This document shows positions 28,594 through 39,034 of a stretch of DNA of 64,000 bases, in pieces (within the stretch, counting starts at the first letter, position 1; every line of letters begins with the position of its first letter). Origin of the DNA: Phymatolithon calcareum (Eukaryota > Rhodophyta > Florideophyceae > Hapalidiales); assembly GCA_977006965.1 (NCBI GenBank), contig OZ345363.1, positions 1,798,001 to 1,862,000 on the forward strand. The letters are read 5' to 3'. The position numbers were made by a program, and so were the translations under genes. The notes beneath the pieces were generated by a model. That model made no database searches, had not been told where the DNA came from, and saw nothing but the letters and a program-made list of their open reading frames with translations.

Positions 28594-31500
28594 CTAATTG
28601 CGAACTTCTAAACCTTCTCCATCACCCGGAATGCTGCCTGTCCCACAACTCTCAAGAATCTTCACATAGACAAGACAATCATCTAATTCTTCAACCTCCA
28701 CCTTCTGCGTCGAAACCGTCTCATCGCTGCTCCCTCTTAACAGAGCGGCCTTCTTGACCTGCTCTTGGAGAGTGTACAAAGGTTCGAGCTCCGTTTCTAG
28801 ACTCATAAGTTCAGAGATCAGGTGCAGCGATGCGGAGCGGTTTTCGTCATTTTGAATTTCAGGTTCTCCCCACATGTACAATACCGCCAGATTGTACATT
28901 GCAACTGGATTCTTATCCACATCAATAGACATTTTGTAAAGTCTCTCAGCTTCAAGTACATCTCGATTGATCCCATTTCCAAACTCGAGAGCCATTGCTA
29001 AATTATTCATTCCAGAACTGCACCCTGCTTCAACAGCATTTCGTAGGTACGAAATGCCGCCATCGTGCCCAGTCGTGTCACACTTCAGAACACCCATGTT
29101 ACAAAGAGCGTCATGGCTTTCCTTTTCAATGGCAGCCGAATACTTTTCCTCGGCCGCCAATACATCCGCAGGAATACCTTGAGCGCCTTTGTGATACAGT
29201 AATCCTAAGCGATTCGTGCACTTGGGGGAGTGATACCGTGACTGGTAGAACGACATGGCGCCTTTTGGACGTTTTCCAATACCAAAAACACGCTCATGTC
29301 CAACGACTTCATTCATGCTTACATCGGATACTGATTTTTTCACGAAAAGTCGACCAACAATTGCACGCAGCATGTTCCCATCTCCGTACTCATCCAGCTC
29401 ACAAATGGTCTCGATTATTGCATTCATGCGTTTTGCGTCACGGCCCACAAAGAACCCTTTCTCGAGCAAGTATCCGATGTTCGACATACAGCAATCGGCA
29501 GTATCACTATCGCAATCCCAAATTTCCAGGTCCATCATACATTTAGCCGCAATTTCCTGATGTGCTTGATCCTGAGATTCGTGAAAAACACTTTGATGTG
29601 CGACGGCGAGATAAAAAGAAAGTGAAAGAGCTTCAAAACTGCCACCATGACGAATGATGAAGGATTCGATGGCATGAATCGCTTTCTCGGATACGGTACT
29701 ATTCCCACCATTTTCGTAGAACAAGGACACTGCCTTTCTCTTCAGTGCGTCTTCAGAACCCGTTAACTCGTAAATGCGACCGAAGTAATTAGCAAGCATC
29801 CCAAGATCGATCTCGTCCATAGGTCTATTTTGTTCCTCGATATGGCTTCGGTTCAGCAGTGTCCTGAATCGTACATCCATTTGCTTTTGCAGCGCATCCA
29901 CTTGAGAGTCAGATTTTGTGCTTTTCCTCGAGATGATACCAAAAGCATCTTTCAGTGCTTCTCGGTGTCCATGTTCCGCAATACAACGTCCAAATATTCT
30001 TAAAGCGTCATCCGCATGACCTTCTTCCACAGCATCACATCCGCCTGCGTATAGAGTTGCCACATCTGTTGTCTGCTCCATATGAATGTCGATTGCGGTG
30101 TTCAAATCTCTGATGAATTCAGAAGACCTTTCCGCGAAGTGTTCTACATCCCACACACCGTGTTCGTTTTCGACCATGTTCCGAATCTCAAATTGGGCAA
30201 TCTGTGGTATGAATGGTGGCCATCCCGACCAATACCTTAATCCATACTCTTTCCCAAGCCTTTCTGGTCCAATATGATGCACAGGAGCGGAAATGTCTAA
30301 ATTATTCATTTCTGTTCGGAGCAACTCATTATTCGATGATAGTCGAGTCATTCGCCAATACCTTTGAGCAGCTACCCTTCCCATGAATGCATCTCTCCAT
30401 TTTTGCCAATAGAAAACCGACGACTCTGGACTGAAGATTACAGACACTGTTTTTGATTCCTCGTCACATGTGAGTAGTAAACGGAGTTCCTGGGGACCTG
30501 CAACTGGTCTCACCGTGATACCATCTTCAAATTCGATTATGGGGTCACCAATGTTTGAACCAGACACAGCTCCCTCGTTCTTTGATGCCTCCACTTTCAA
30601 ACTCGGAAATCCAAGAACGAACAGCATGATCAGGAACGGCGACTGACGTATATCTCCGACATTCCGAACGACTTCGTCTCCCGCCTTCCACTGTAAATGT
30701 GACTGAACTTCCCAAATAAGCCTCATATACAAACTTTGCATCTCTTCCTCAGACCGACCAATGTTTCGCACTTCGGAAATTGCAGAGCACAGTTGTTTGC
30801 TGCACAAGAACTTGATACCAACTGGTGCAATACTGGCATTCCACCCGTCTGCTTCACAGTCATTCTCAACAACCCAGGTCGCCAACATACTTCGCACAGT
30901 CTCTGTCACACATCCAATGAATCGACCGATGTCAGAGGAATTGAAAGTGCAGTATAATAAACTTGCCACATCACATTGCAGTCGTCTCATTTCAAGATTG
31001 TACTGATTTTCAAACACCGATCTTGTGCGCTCAGATGCTCCAGCTTGAGATGCTGTCTGCCATTCCCTCACAAACGCGTCAAGCCTGTCTCCAGACTTCA
31101 ATGCAAGATAATTGTCAACATGAACACTCGCTTGAAGCAATAGACTGTTGGGATTGTTATCCCAAAGAAAAGAAGACAATGCCGCTCCTTGTGCCGGTAG
31201 GCAACTAAAGAATTGTTCGACGTCCTCACCAGGGTCGGAGCCAAGCTGATACATGAGGGTATCCATGCTTCGGCGTTCCGCTTCCCAGTACCTGTGTGTG
31301 TTACTTTCAGTTAACACCGTGTCGTCTTCCTTTACGAGCTTGACGTTCTCCATGAGTACGGCAAAATGGGCCAGCTGAGAAGCTTTGATATTTTCAACAG
31401 CAGAACGCTCTGCATCATTGAGCTTGTTCAAAGACGTTTTATGCCAATCATCTTTTGCTGCGTCTCTGATAGTCGCCTCATGAGCGCGAAAGTGTAATGA

Positions 31501-32925
31501 CCTGTCAAAGTCGGCGTTCATTTTGAAAGGTAGCATGCATCGCTGTGTGATATCGATTTCTCCATCAACGTATTCTGCATCCCCCGAGCAGTATCTGTGA
31601 TATGGCGAGAACAGAGTCACAAAACTCTCAGTAGATCCATTGCCTTTCACAGATCCTTGAGTTGTGTGTGCAGGTCCGAGAACACCGAGCTTGAGGACTG
31701 ATAAACGTTTGTACCTCTGCAATGCCGTTAGAGACTCGTTAGAGAGACCTTTGGTGTCGACAAGCCATTTAGGTCCAAATCGTGCCAGGAACGATACAAG
31801 CCATCGAACAGAGCACTCCTCCGGCTTTGTTGACTTCAGAAAAGATGCTACAAACCGCGCCATACCGCTATGTCTTTCCGGATCCCTGCGACTCACACGT
31901 GAAAATAGTGCGGGTCGTACGGGAAGCTCTGCATTGGTGAATTCATTGTCAATAAGTGAGCTGTTCACCATCATGTGATAGTCCACAGTCCTCTTGATTT
32001 CCTCCAAAGAAGGGAAAAAGGAATCATGGTTGACCTCCATGTTCCCCATTGCCCATTTGTACAATGGTGCGCTAAGCTTTTTCACGTCCTTGCGGAAACC
32101 GTTGGGATCTTGGAATGCTGAGAAAAGAAAGCGTATAGTAGTCTTCAAGGAATGAAAAAGACGAAACAGACGAGTTTGACTGCCCACGATTGAATCATCT
32201 GGAAGTGTACAAGAAAACGAATTTTGTTCCGGCAACTGATGTGAATCACTTTCATTCGTAGTAGAACCAGAAGATGTAGAACACGAATTCGGTTCATGAG
32301 ATACACCAGAAGGATCGACGATTGAGCGGTTGGATATAGCAGAAGAAGGAGAAGTCGATTGGACCGACGCATGCAATGAGGAGACAGGATGTGTGCAGGA
32401 CAATAACCGGTTGTACGCATACATAAACCTGGTCTTCAAGCTGTTGAAAAGGCGGATTAGAGGGCGTCTCCACTGCACACGGTAGGACTTCATTTTTAAA
32501 AGCATGTTCTTGACATCGGGAGAATAGTCATAGACAGGAACATTATATTCCAGACTCGCAAGACATCTGAGAGCATAAATGTTCCAGTTGCGGAATTCAT
32601 ACAGAAGAATCAGTCCCCATATTGTTCGTAAAACATGATAACTGTTGAACACGGCCACCGCAATCGCCGCTGCTGCCTCCTTGTAATCACGGTTCTTGAT
32701 TTGGGCAACAATGTAGAAGATGACACACGCCAAGGAAGGCAATGAGACCAACAACTGTACCATTCCATTGCGACGGGTGTCACGGATGGTGCGCCACTTG
32801 TCGGTGATGAAGTCCAGGGCGTAAATGGATGCGAGGGGAATGAATGCGATGGCGTAGATGGAGAACACGAATCCCGGGTCGTCGGCGAGAGACGGACCAT
32901 CACTGCAACAGCAGCATTTGGACAT
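28594..32925 (-). CDS. Large membrane protein with Sel1-like repeats, copy 2
   Basis: 1,443 codons, intact, ATG at 32925 (MSKCCCC). Same layout as copy 1: Cys cluster, about four N-terminal hydrophobic segments, Ser/Thr linker, long unknown region, Sel1-like repeats near residues 1238-1357. The ~1,010 C-terminal codons (coordinates below 31643) read the same as copy 1. The N-terminal ~430 codons differ at many sites, concentrated in the linker, and one extra residue is present near position 320. The change from identical to divergent is abrupt and lies within the gene, as expected for gene conversion. Confidence 0.85.
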   Translation of the reverse strand: MSKCCCCSDGPSLADDPGFVFSIYAIAFIPLASIYALDFITDKWRTIRDTRRNGMVQLLVSLPSLACVIFYIVAQIKNRDYKEAAAAIAVAVFNSYHVLRTIWGLILLYEFRNWNIYALRCLASLEYNVPVYDYSPDVKNMLLKMKSYRVQWRRPLIRLFNSLKTRFMYAYNRLLSCTHPVSSLHASVQSTSPSSAISNRSIVDPSGVSHEPNSCSTSSGSTTNESDSHQLPEQNSFSCTLPDDSIVGSQTRLFRLFHSLKTTIRFLFSAFQDPNGFRKDVKKLSAPLYKWAMGNMEVNHDSFFPSLEEIKRTVDYHMMVNSSLIDNEFTNAELPVRPALFSRVSRRDPERHSGMARFVASFLKSTKPEECSVRWLVSFLARFGPKWLVDTKGLSNESLTALQRYKRLSVLKLGVLGPAHTTQGSVKGNGSTESFVTLFSPYHRYCSGDAEYVDGEIDITQRCMLPFKMNADFDRSLHFRAHEATIRDAAKDDWHKTSLNKLNDAERSAVENIKASQLAHFAVLMENVKLVKEDDTVLTESNTHRYWEAERRSMDTLMYQLGSDPGEDVEQFFSCLPAQGAALSSFLWDNNPNSLLLQASVHVDNYLALKSGDRLDAFVREWQTASQAGASERTRSVFENQYNLEMRRLQCDVASLLYCTFNSSDIGRFIGCVTETVRSMLATWVVENDCEADGWNASIAPVGIKFLCSKQLCSAISEVRNIGRSEEEMQSLYMRLIWEVQSHLQWKAGDEVVRNVGDIRQSPFLIMLFVLGFPSLKVEASKNEGAVSGSNIGDPIIEFEDGITVRPVAGPQELRLLLTCDEESKTVSVIFSPESSVFYWQKWRDAFMGRVAAQRYWRMTRLSSNNELLRTEMNNLDISAPVHHIGPERLGKEYGLRYWSGWPPFIPQIAQFEIRNMVENEHGVWDVEHFAERSSEFIRDLNTAIDIHMEQTTDVATLYAGGCDAVEEGHADDALRIFGRCIAEHGHREALKDAFGIISRKSTKSDSQVDALQKQMDVRFRTLLNRSHIEEQNRPMDEIDLGMLANYFGRIYELTGSEDALKRKAVSLFYENGGNSTVSEKAIHAIESFIIRHGGSFEALSLSFYLAVAHQSVFHESQDQAHQEIAAKCMMDLEIWDCDSDTADCCMSNIGYLLEKGFFVGRDAKRMNAIIETICELDEYGDGNMLRAIVGRLFVKKSVSDVSMNEVVGHERVFGIGKRPKGAMSFYQSRYHSPKCTNRLGLLYHKGAQGIPADVLAAEEKYSAAIEKESHDALCNMGVLKCDTTGHDGGISYLRNAVEAGCSSGMNNLAMALEFGNGINRDVLEAERLYKMSIDVDKNPVAMYNLAVLYMWGEPEIQNDENRSASLHLISELMSLETELEPLYTLQEQVKKAALLRGSSDETVSTQKVEVEELDDCLVYVKILESCGTGSIPGDGEGLEVRN

Positions 32926-33329
32926 GGTGTTGGCGCTTGGTCGCCGAAAGTAACTCTGATGTTGTTCCGCTCAGTGATGTACCGCAGTGCGCAAGTTGAA
33001 TGTCGTCTACGCAGTCGCGCTGATCTCGCCAATTATTCGAGTGCGTGCAAGTGGGGATAATGCTCGTTGTGTATTTTCAATTTATTAGAGGTACAGATGT
33101 ACAGTAGTTTATACAAAATTTCATTTCTAAACAGCATCAGAAACAGTCATGGCTTCGCCACGCATCTGTGTTCCATTCCTGAGTTGAAATACTTTTATTT
33201 TGAGGGCGTAAACTTCTACAATCCATCGGACAGCACTAAAACTCTGCTGTATTCCAAAAGCTTCCCTGGCAGATCCGACAGTTACCTTCAACTTTTCGAG
33301 CGAATGGAGGCTTCCTACAGAAGAGATTC
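32926..33329 (-). promoter_or_regulatory. Conserved 5' flank of Sel1-family copy 2
   Basis: Aligns with 19843-20215, including the GTACAGATGTACAGTAGTTTA block and the downstream AATTTCATTTC. Confidence 0.45.
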
Positions 33330-33528
33330 AGTGGAAGAATGTGGCATAGACGAAAATCATTGGACTGACGAGAAGCATAGGAGACAACGTGGAGGTAGCT
33401 TGTCCTGGGTATCCATGTGCTCGTGGTTGATAAACTGCTTGTGGCAACACTATACTAACAAGGGGATGTCCATCTGAAAAGTCTCCAGTGTAACATCTTT
33501 CGAAACCTCCACTGCTCATCAGAAGCAC
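33330..33528 (-). repeat. Upstream protein-like module of Sel1 copy 2
   Basis: Reads DVTLETFQMDI...; the frame is interrupted by a TAG about 16 codons in. Same orientation and distance from the gene as at copy 1. Confidence 0.45.
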
Positions 33529-34410
33529 ACGTGAACCCGGTCAAAATCAATGTAGTCGTGTACCGTTTGGTGTGGGAGATGATCTGGTTTACTTGGAAGG
33601 GAGAGATTATCAGATTTAGGAAATTTAATGCCTTCCATCTCCCTGACTTCGGACGGCATCGTCTTTTATAAGCCAGTGAACAGCAAGGAAAATTCGTTTT
33701 GATAGCGATGCAGATAGGAGAACGTCCTACCATGATAGAGTTTGTGAGAGATCTGCGCCTTACTCAAAACAACAAACTGTAAGAATGTGCCATTTCTGGC
33801 CGTTGCCACTCGTATCGGTCATACTCGCTTCCACTTGCATCAATTTATATAATTTTCTCATCTCCACATCTCTTTACGCTCAACAAAACCAAATCTGCTC
33901 TCCACACACACACACAGCTTCCTCACCCTACTGTACAACAACATTAAATGGGATCTGCACGAAACCAACGTCACGTGCAGGGTATCCGCTCTGGATTTCT
34001 TGCTCATATGCACGCATGAAGTCCACAACTCCTTAAGATGGAACACTCTGATCTCTCGCAGTTCAGAACTTTCATTCTGACAAAACCAAAATTTTGTCGA
34101 CCTTGCTCTCACGGCGTTCAACGGTGTAGCCCCCCAGACACGAGCTGTGTCGCCCCTCTCCTTAGTAGAGTTCTCGGACATCGTCGGGTCACTCTTCGGC
34201 ACCTCGGCACGCACAAACACTTTTGCCGAGGAGCCGGATAGCTGTAGATATCGCCGTGCGATAGCTCTTCGTGCGCCCTCTCGAAATATCTCCAGACAAT
34301 CTTCTGTATTGGAGTGCGTCGTCCGCGTGCCCCACAAGGTAACAAGAAAGATAAGGTACCAAACAGCTGCTTAAGCGGGTCGCCCTATTGCGCGCGATTG
34401 CTTTTCGGTT
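33497..34410. repeat. Partial third tandem unit
   Basis: Matches the left end of units 1 and 2 up to GTCGCCCTATTGCGCGCGATTGCTTTTC, then similarity stops. It contains the intact insertion site of the 124-7751 retrotransposon (GATTATCAGATTTAGGAAAT, about 33603). Relative to the other units it carries ~300 extra bp at 33782-34085 of unknown origin. Confidence 0.75.
33600..34400 (-). pseudogene. Degraded minus-strand gene of unknown family, unit 3 remnant
   Basis: Pieces RAHEELSHGDIYSYPAPRQK and VWGATPLNAVRARS on the minus strand match the equivalents in units 1 and 2. It is interrupted by the 33782-34085 insertion and further frameshifts. Confidence 0.35.
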
Positions 34411-34516
34411 TAGGTGGTACACGCAGAATGCCAACATTCCCTTGGTACAAGTGTGTACTACATTACAGTAAATGCCGGCGGTTCAGAGTTTTTCCTCTTG
34501 TGTGAACGCGTTACAC

Positions 34517-34569
34517 CATCTGTCTATGCGTTACACCATCATGATGATGGTGTAACGCATAGACAGATG
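34517..34569. repeat. 53-nt near-perfect palindrome
   Basis: Two 24-nt arms, 34517-34540 and 34546-34569, are exact reverse complements around ATGAT. They lie just past the end of the tandem array. No coding context. Confidence 0.9.
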
Positions 34570-36338
34570 AAAAGGTATACCTAAGAATAGGGAACAGGCT
34601 GACCGTCGCCATGCTCAAACACGAGTCATCCGGATATGTACACAGCACACATGGGAGCACGCCCCACAGTTAAGTAACACGATTCCAATATTTGAGACTA
34701 ATCCTTATTTGGGACCACAATGGCCAAATCAGGAATTGCATGGCAAGAGTGCACCTACGTCGTGGCAATGGATGTAGTTAATCTTACTCCAGCCTTAAGG
34801 GTAGCTAAGCACCCAGGCACACGACACCGACAAATTCTTGGCATCATCCATTCCCAGCCCAGCCCACCCACATTGCCACTTTTAAAACAAGTTCATCCTT
34901 TACTTCAGGCGGATTTCTCGTATTTCGAAGCCTAATTTATAATTTTAGCACTTCCGCCATTATTTGCAAATGGGGATATTTGATGATTTTATATTGAGAG
35001 CTCCCAAAGCCTCACCTTGGAGTAACGGGGCAGCTCTTGTGATAATCTCTAAGCTAAAGTCGTCTGGCTACTCAAAACGTTCTTGATTCGTAGTTCTCTC
35101 CCAACAAGAGCTCCTGTGAGTCTCTTGCACTCAAACTCAATTTCTGTATGTTTGCAAATGAAGCTACGCAGTAAAGCTTACATTTCATTTCATCACTGCA
35201 TCTGATTTTCAGCACAATTATTGGGAACGATTCGCTAGATACCAAACACGAGAAGCGACGCGAAATTATAAGCTTTGGCATTCCTATGCCAGTGCGTTTA
35301 GGGAAATTTTTATTGGGTATTAATTTAAAAAAGAGGCTGCGAATGGTCCTTTTCTGTCAATTCAAGACGTGGACCTCCACTGCTCATGAGAAGCACACGA
35401 GAATCAGGCGACGGCCCATTATACGTCTGCGAGCAGCAATGTAATAGCGTACTGTTTGGTGTGGAAGATGATCGGGGATTTAGGAAATCTAGTGCCTTCC
35501 ATTTCCTTGACTTCGGACTGCGTCGCCTTTTCTAATGCATTGAACAGGAAGGAAAATTCGTTATGATAGCGATGAAGGCAAGAGGGCTTCCTGCGGTTTG
35601 CTCAAAACAATAAACGGAGACCAGAGGTGGGTTTTTGTAGTCCACTGAATCGTGTTACACCACCAAGAAGAGAAACTCTTCCATAGACAGAATCCAGCCA
35701 AAACCTCTTGGCACTAGGAAAGTTGCCCCAAGCGTCAACAGATGCTTTGGTAACTTTTAAATAAAATCTTCCTTTCTTCTTCTTCAAAACAATAAACCAT
35801 ATTTTTGGTGACCTTGCTTTCACGGTGTCCAACTATCTAGCCCACCCTGAAACAGCGAGCAGTGTCGCATTTTTTCATAGTAGAGTTCTCGGACACCCTC
35901 CGGTCAGTCTTCGGAACCACCTCCGGGACAAGCATCGTTTGCCGACGAACCGGATTGCCGTAGACATAGCCGTGCGTTGGCTTGACTACTTTCTTTGACA
36001 AGTTTACCTATCGACCTCTCCCACGAGCTCATCAGTTGAGCAATCCAGGTAAGATTGAGCTCGTTATGCTCTCTACAACCACGCACAATCATGTGTCCAC
36101 GTAAATCTTCACATGTTCGTCTATAACCTATTTAGATTTTGAGTGAGTATGAATTGCATGCTCAACAGACTCGCAGATATGTACGTCTATCAGCACGTGG
36201 GAAAAAGAATCTATTTTTTGAAATTTTAGAGGCAAAAATAGACTTGCTCCTCACATCTTCATCAAAACCTGCACAATTATTGCGCAACTCTTCTAAATAG
36301 GGCTCGGCACAACGCAGTCCGAACTCAAGCGACAAAAA
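34570..36338. other. Intergenic stretch with decayed pieces of the tandem unit
   Basis: No convincing gene. 35365-35610 resembles the unit's left end (CTCCACTGCTCATGAGAAGCACACG; GATTTAGGAAATCTAGTGCCTTCCAT). 35707-35787 resembles the AT-rich segment before the mini-LTR element (CTTGGCACT.G.AAAGTT.CCCC), and 35790-35970 resembles 20680-20860. The order is scrambled compared with an intact unit. The remainder is AT-rich and featureless to me. Confidence 0.6.
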
Positions 36339-38761
36339 TTAACGCCCCTCGCTCTTCTTCAATTGGTAATCCTCCACAAGTTTCGCAATATCGTTCAGTT
36401 CTCTATGCTCAATATATTCCATAGAGAACTCACCCTTGCCCTGCGTCATGCTCCGCAGCTCTGTCGAGTAGCCAAACATTTTTCCAAGGGGAACCTCAGC
36501 CTCCACGCAAACGTATTCGCTTTGCGCCGTATTATTGACAATAACGCCTCTTCGCTTTGAGATGCCACCCATGACACTACCCTGAAACTCGCTGGGTGCC
36601 TGTGCTTCAATGCGCATCACCGGCTCCAGCACAACCGCCTGTGCCTTTTCATATGCCTGTCGGAAACCTTGAATAGCCGCCATGCGGAACGCCAGCTCGT
36701 TCGAGTCGACCGCATGCGTCTTTCCATCCGTGATCACCATACGCACGCCTTGGACTGGATGTCCCGTGAGAGCACCCTCCTTAAGCGCCTCGCGAAATCC
36801 GCGTTCAATGGCGGGGAAGAAGCCTGGTGAGATGTTGTTTCCGATCATTGCGTTGCGGAACTCAACGCTTTTCCCGTCATCAATGGGCTCGATGTACCCA
36901 ATGACACCAGCAAACTGTCCAGAACCGCCAGACTGCTTCTTGTGCACGTAATTGAATTCTGCACGGTTTCGCACAGACTCCCGATAGTTCACGCGCGGCG
37001 CGCCGACATTAAGGTCTACCTTGTACTCACGCAGCATTCGCTCGATGTAAATTTGCAGGTGCAATTCACCCATTCCAGACATAATCGTCTGCTTCGACTC
37101 AGGGTCCATGTGCACGCGCAGTGTCGGGTCCTCGCGCGTAAAGCGGCTGAGCGCCTTTGCGAACGTTCCGCCACCAGAGTCCTTCTTTTTGGGCTCGACT
37201 GCGAGACTCATCACGGGGTCTGGGACAAATAGAGACTCCATGCTTATATTCTGATTTGGTGCCGCGTTCACAAAAGTATCTCCGCTTGCGCACTCAAGTC
37301 CGAACATCGCACAGATGTCGCCCGCACGTGCCTCATCGATGTCCTCCATGTCCGCCGAGTGCATTTGCACAAGCCGTGGTACTTTGACTCGCTTCCCGGT
37401 ACGCGTGTTCCATAGCTGCTCGCCGCGCCGCAGGGTGCCTTGATACACGCGCACGTATGTCAGCTGCCCGAATCGACTTTCCTCAAGCTTGAACGCGAGG
37501 CATACGAGCGGTTTGGTCGGGTCTGAAGAGAGCTTGAACTTTTCCTCGACTACTGTTTCCTTTCCAGTATCCTCATCCGTTGCCTTGACGCGTTTCAGCG
37601 CCATGTTGGACTTGTCGATCGGGCTTGGGAGGTATTTCAAGACACCATCCAGAAGTGTTTGCACGCCGGTGTTCTTCAGAGCGGAGCCCATGAAAACTGG
37701 TGAGAAAGACTTGTCAAGTGTAGCCCGGCGGATGGCAGCATGTATATCATCCGTCGTGATGGGTTCTTCCATGAGATACTTATCGCCAAATTCTTCATCA
37801 ACGTCCGCGAGTTTCTCTATCAGAAGTCGTCTTCGCTCTTGTAAAAGTTGTTGATACTTGTCGGGGACTTTATCGCGACGGATTTGCTCCCCGTTGGAAC
37901 CTTCAAAGAATATGGATTCTTCTTCAATGACATCGATTATGCCGGAAAGATCAGATTCCAGACCTATTGGAAGATGCACTGCCGCAGTTTTGAGACCAAG
38001 TTTTTGCTCCACTTGATCGATCACGCGCCAAGGGTCGGAACCGGCACGGTCAAGCTTGTTTATGAACGTCACCCGAGGCACGCCGTACCGCTTCATTTGA
38101 CGATCGACCGTCAAGCTCTGGCTTTGCACTCCAGAGACGCCACAGAGTACCAAGATTGCGCCATCAAGCACTCGAAGGGCACGCTCGACTTCTATTGTGA
38201 AGTCAACGTGACTGAGTTATACACGTAGGGTCCGAAATCAAGTTTGCCACTTCGTCTGGTCAGAACAGAATCCACAGTAAACGTTATCGAACTTTGGCGA
38301 TGCATGCAACTTACCCTGGTGTATCGATGATATTGATCGTGTGGTCCTTCCAAGATGCATGTGTAGCGGCAGACGCAATTGTGATTCCTTCGCATGCAAA
38401 AACCCAAACGCGGTATTCTCAGTCAGAACAATGACCAGCTGATGAGATTCTGTGACTCTTTGAATATGGATTCATGTTGCCTACCTTTTTCTCGCTCCAA
38501 TTCCATACTATCCATTTTCGCGCCAACGCCATCCTTTCCACGAACTTCATGAATTTCGCGAATCCTTCCGGTATAATACAAAATGCGCTCAGTCAGAGTG
38601 GTTTTCCCAGAGTCGATGTGAGCGCTAATTCCGATATTTCGCTGCTTGACCAGGCTTTCGTCCTCTTCCACTGCGACCTGAGCAGCGTTTGCAGCAAATC
38701 GGGCTCCAAAAAACCGACGCGATGGCAGCACAATGCGGCGGAAGTTCAGAAGCACCGACAT
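36339..38761 (-). CDS. GFM1: Mitochondrial elongation factor G (mEF-G1), three exons
   Basis: A GTPase that translocates tRNA-mRNA on mitochondrial ribosomes. Exons 38761-38485, 38387-38315 and 38211-36339 join in frame to give 740 residues, about the usual mEF-G1 size. Intron 1 (97 nt) starts GTAGGC and ends AAG; intron 2 (103 nt) starts GTAAGT and ends CAG. The joins restore the G2/G3 region. G1 is [10 protein letters not shown]3 is DTPGH (split by intron 2), and G4 is NKLD. The N-terminus ([22 protein letters not shown]) is Arg-rich and suits a mitochondrial presequence. Domain IV and the C-terminal RHPELND-like end ([14 protein letters not shown]) are present. I chose the ATG at 38761; upstream codons in frame are not ATG. 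Head-to-head with NOP53. Confidence 0.93.
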
Positions 38762-39034
38762 CAGTGCCAAGCGCCGGGATTACCCCCGCAGCAATGCCGA
38801 CCGAAGTCACTAGGAACAGGGATCTTCGCACGACCGGTCGACAACCTGGGACAGACACGAATTGCAAACCTGCTCATACATTTCGAGTATAGCGATCAAC
38901 CAAAATATCCTTATTTTTGGAAAAAAATCGCACTTGAATCATAGGATCATCTCAAATCGCTTTATGTGGACGACGACGATAACTTCATCATCAATCGACC
39001 TGGAGCAGAACTCCGACCAGCTTTTGCCGGCCAG
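38762..39034. promoter_or_regulatory. Shared 5' interval between mEF-G1 and NOP53
   Basis: At most 273 bp separates the two divergent start codons, so the two promoters must overlap or be shared. I see no clear TATA box placed for either gene. The 3' part (38945-39034) is open in the NOP53 frame and may be coding. Confidence 0.5.

Larger units (their letters stand above)
20411..33496. repeat. Tandem unit 2 (about 13.1 kb)
   Basis: Head-to-tail copy of unit 1 with the same internal order. It retains a ~310-bp segment (21240-21580) missing from unit 1. By eye it is identical to unit 1 from 25891 to 31642, a few percent different to the left and about 5-10 % different to the right of that tract. 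Confidence 0.9.
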
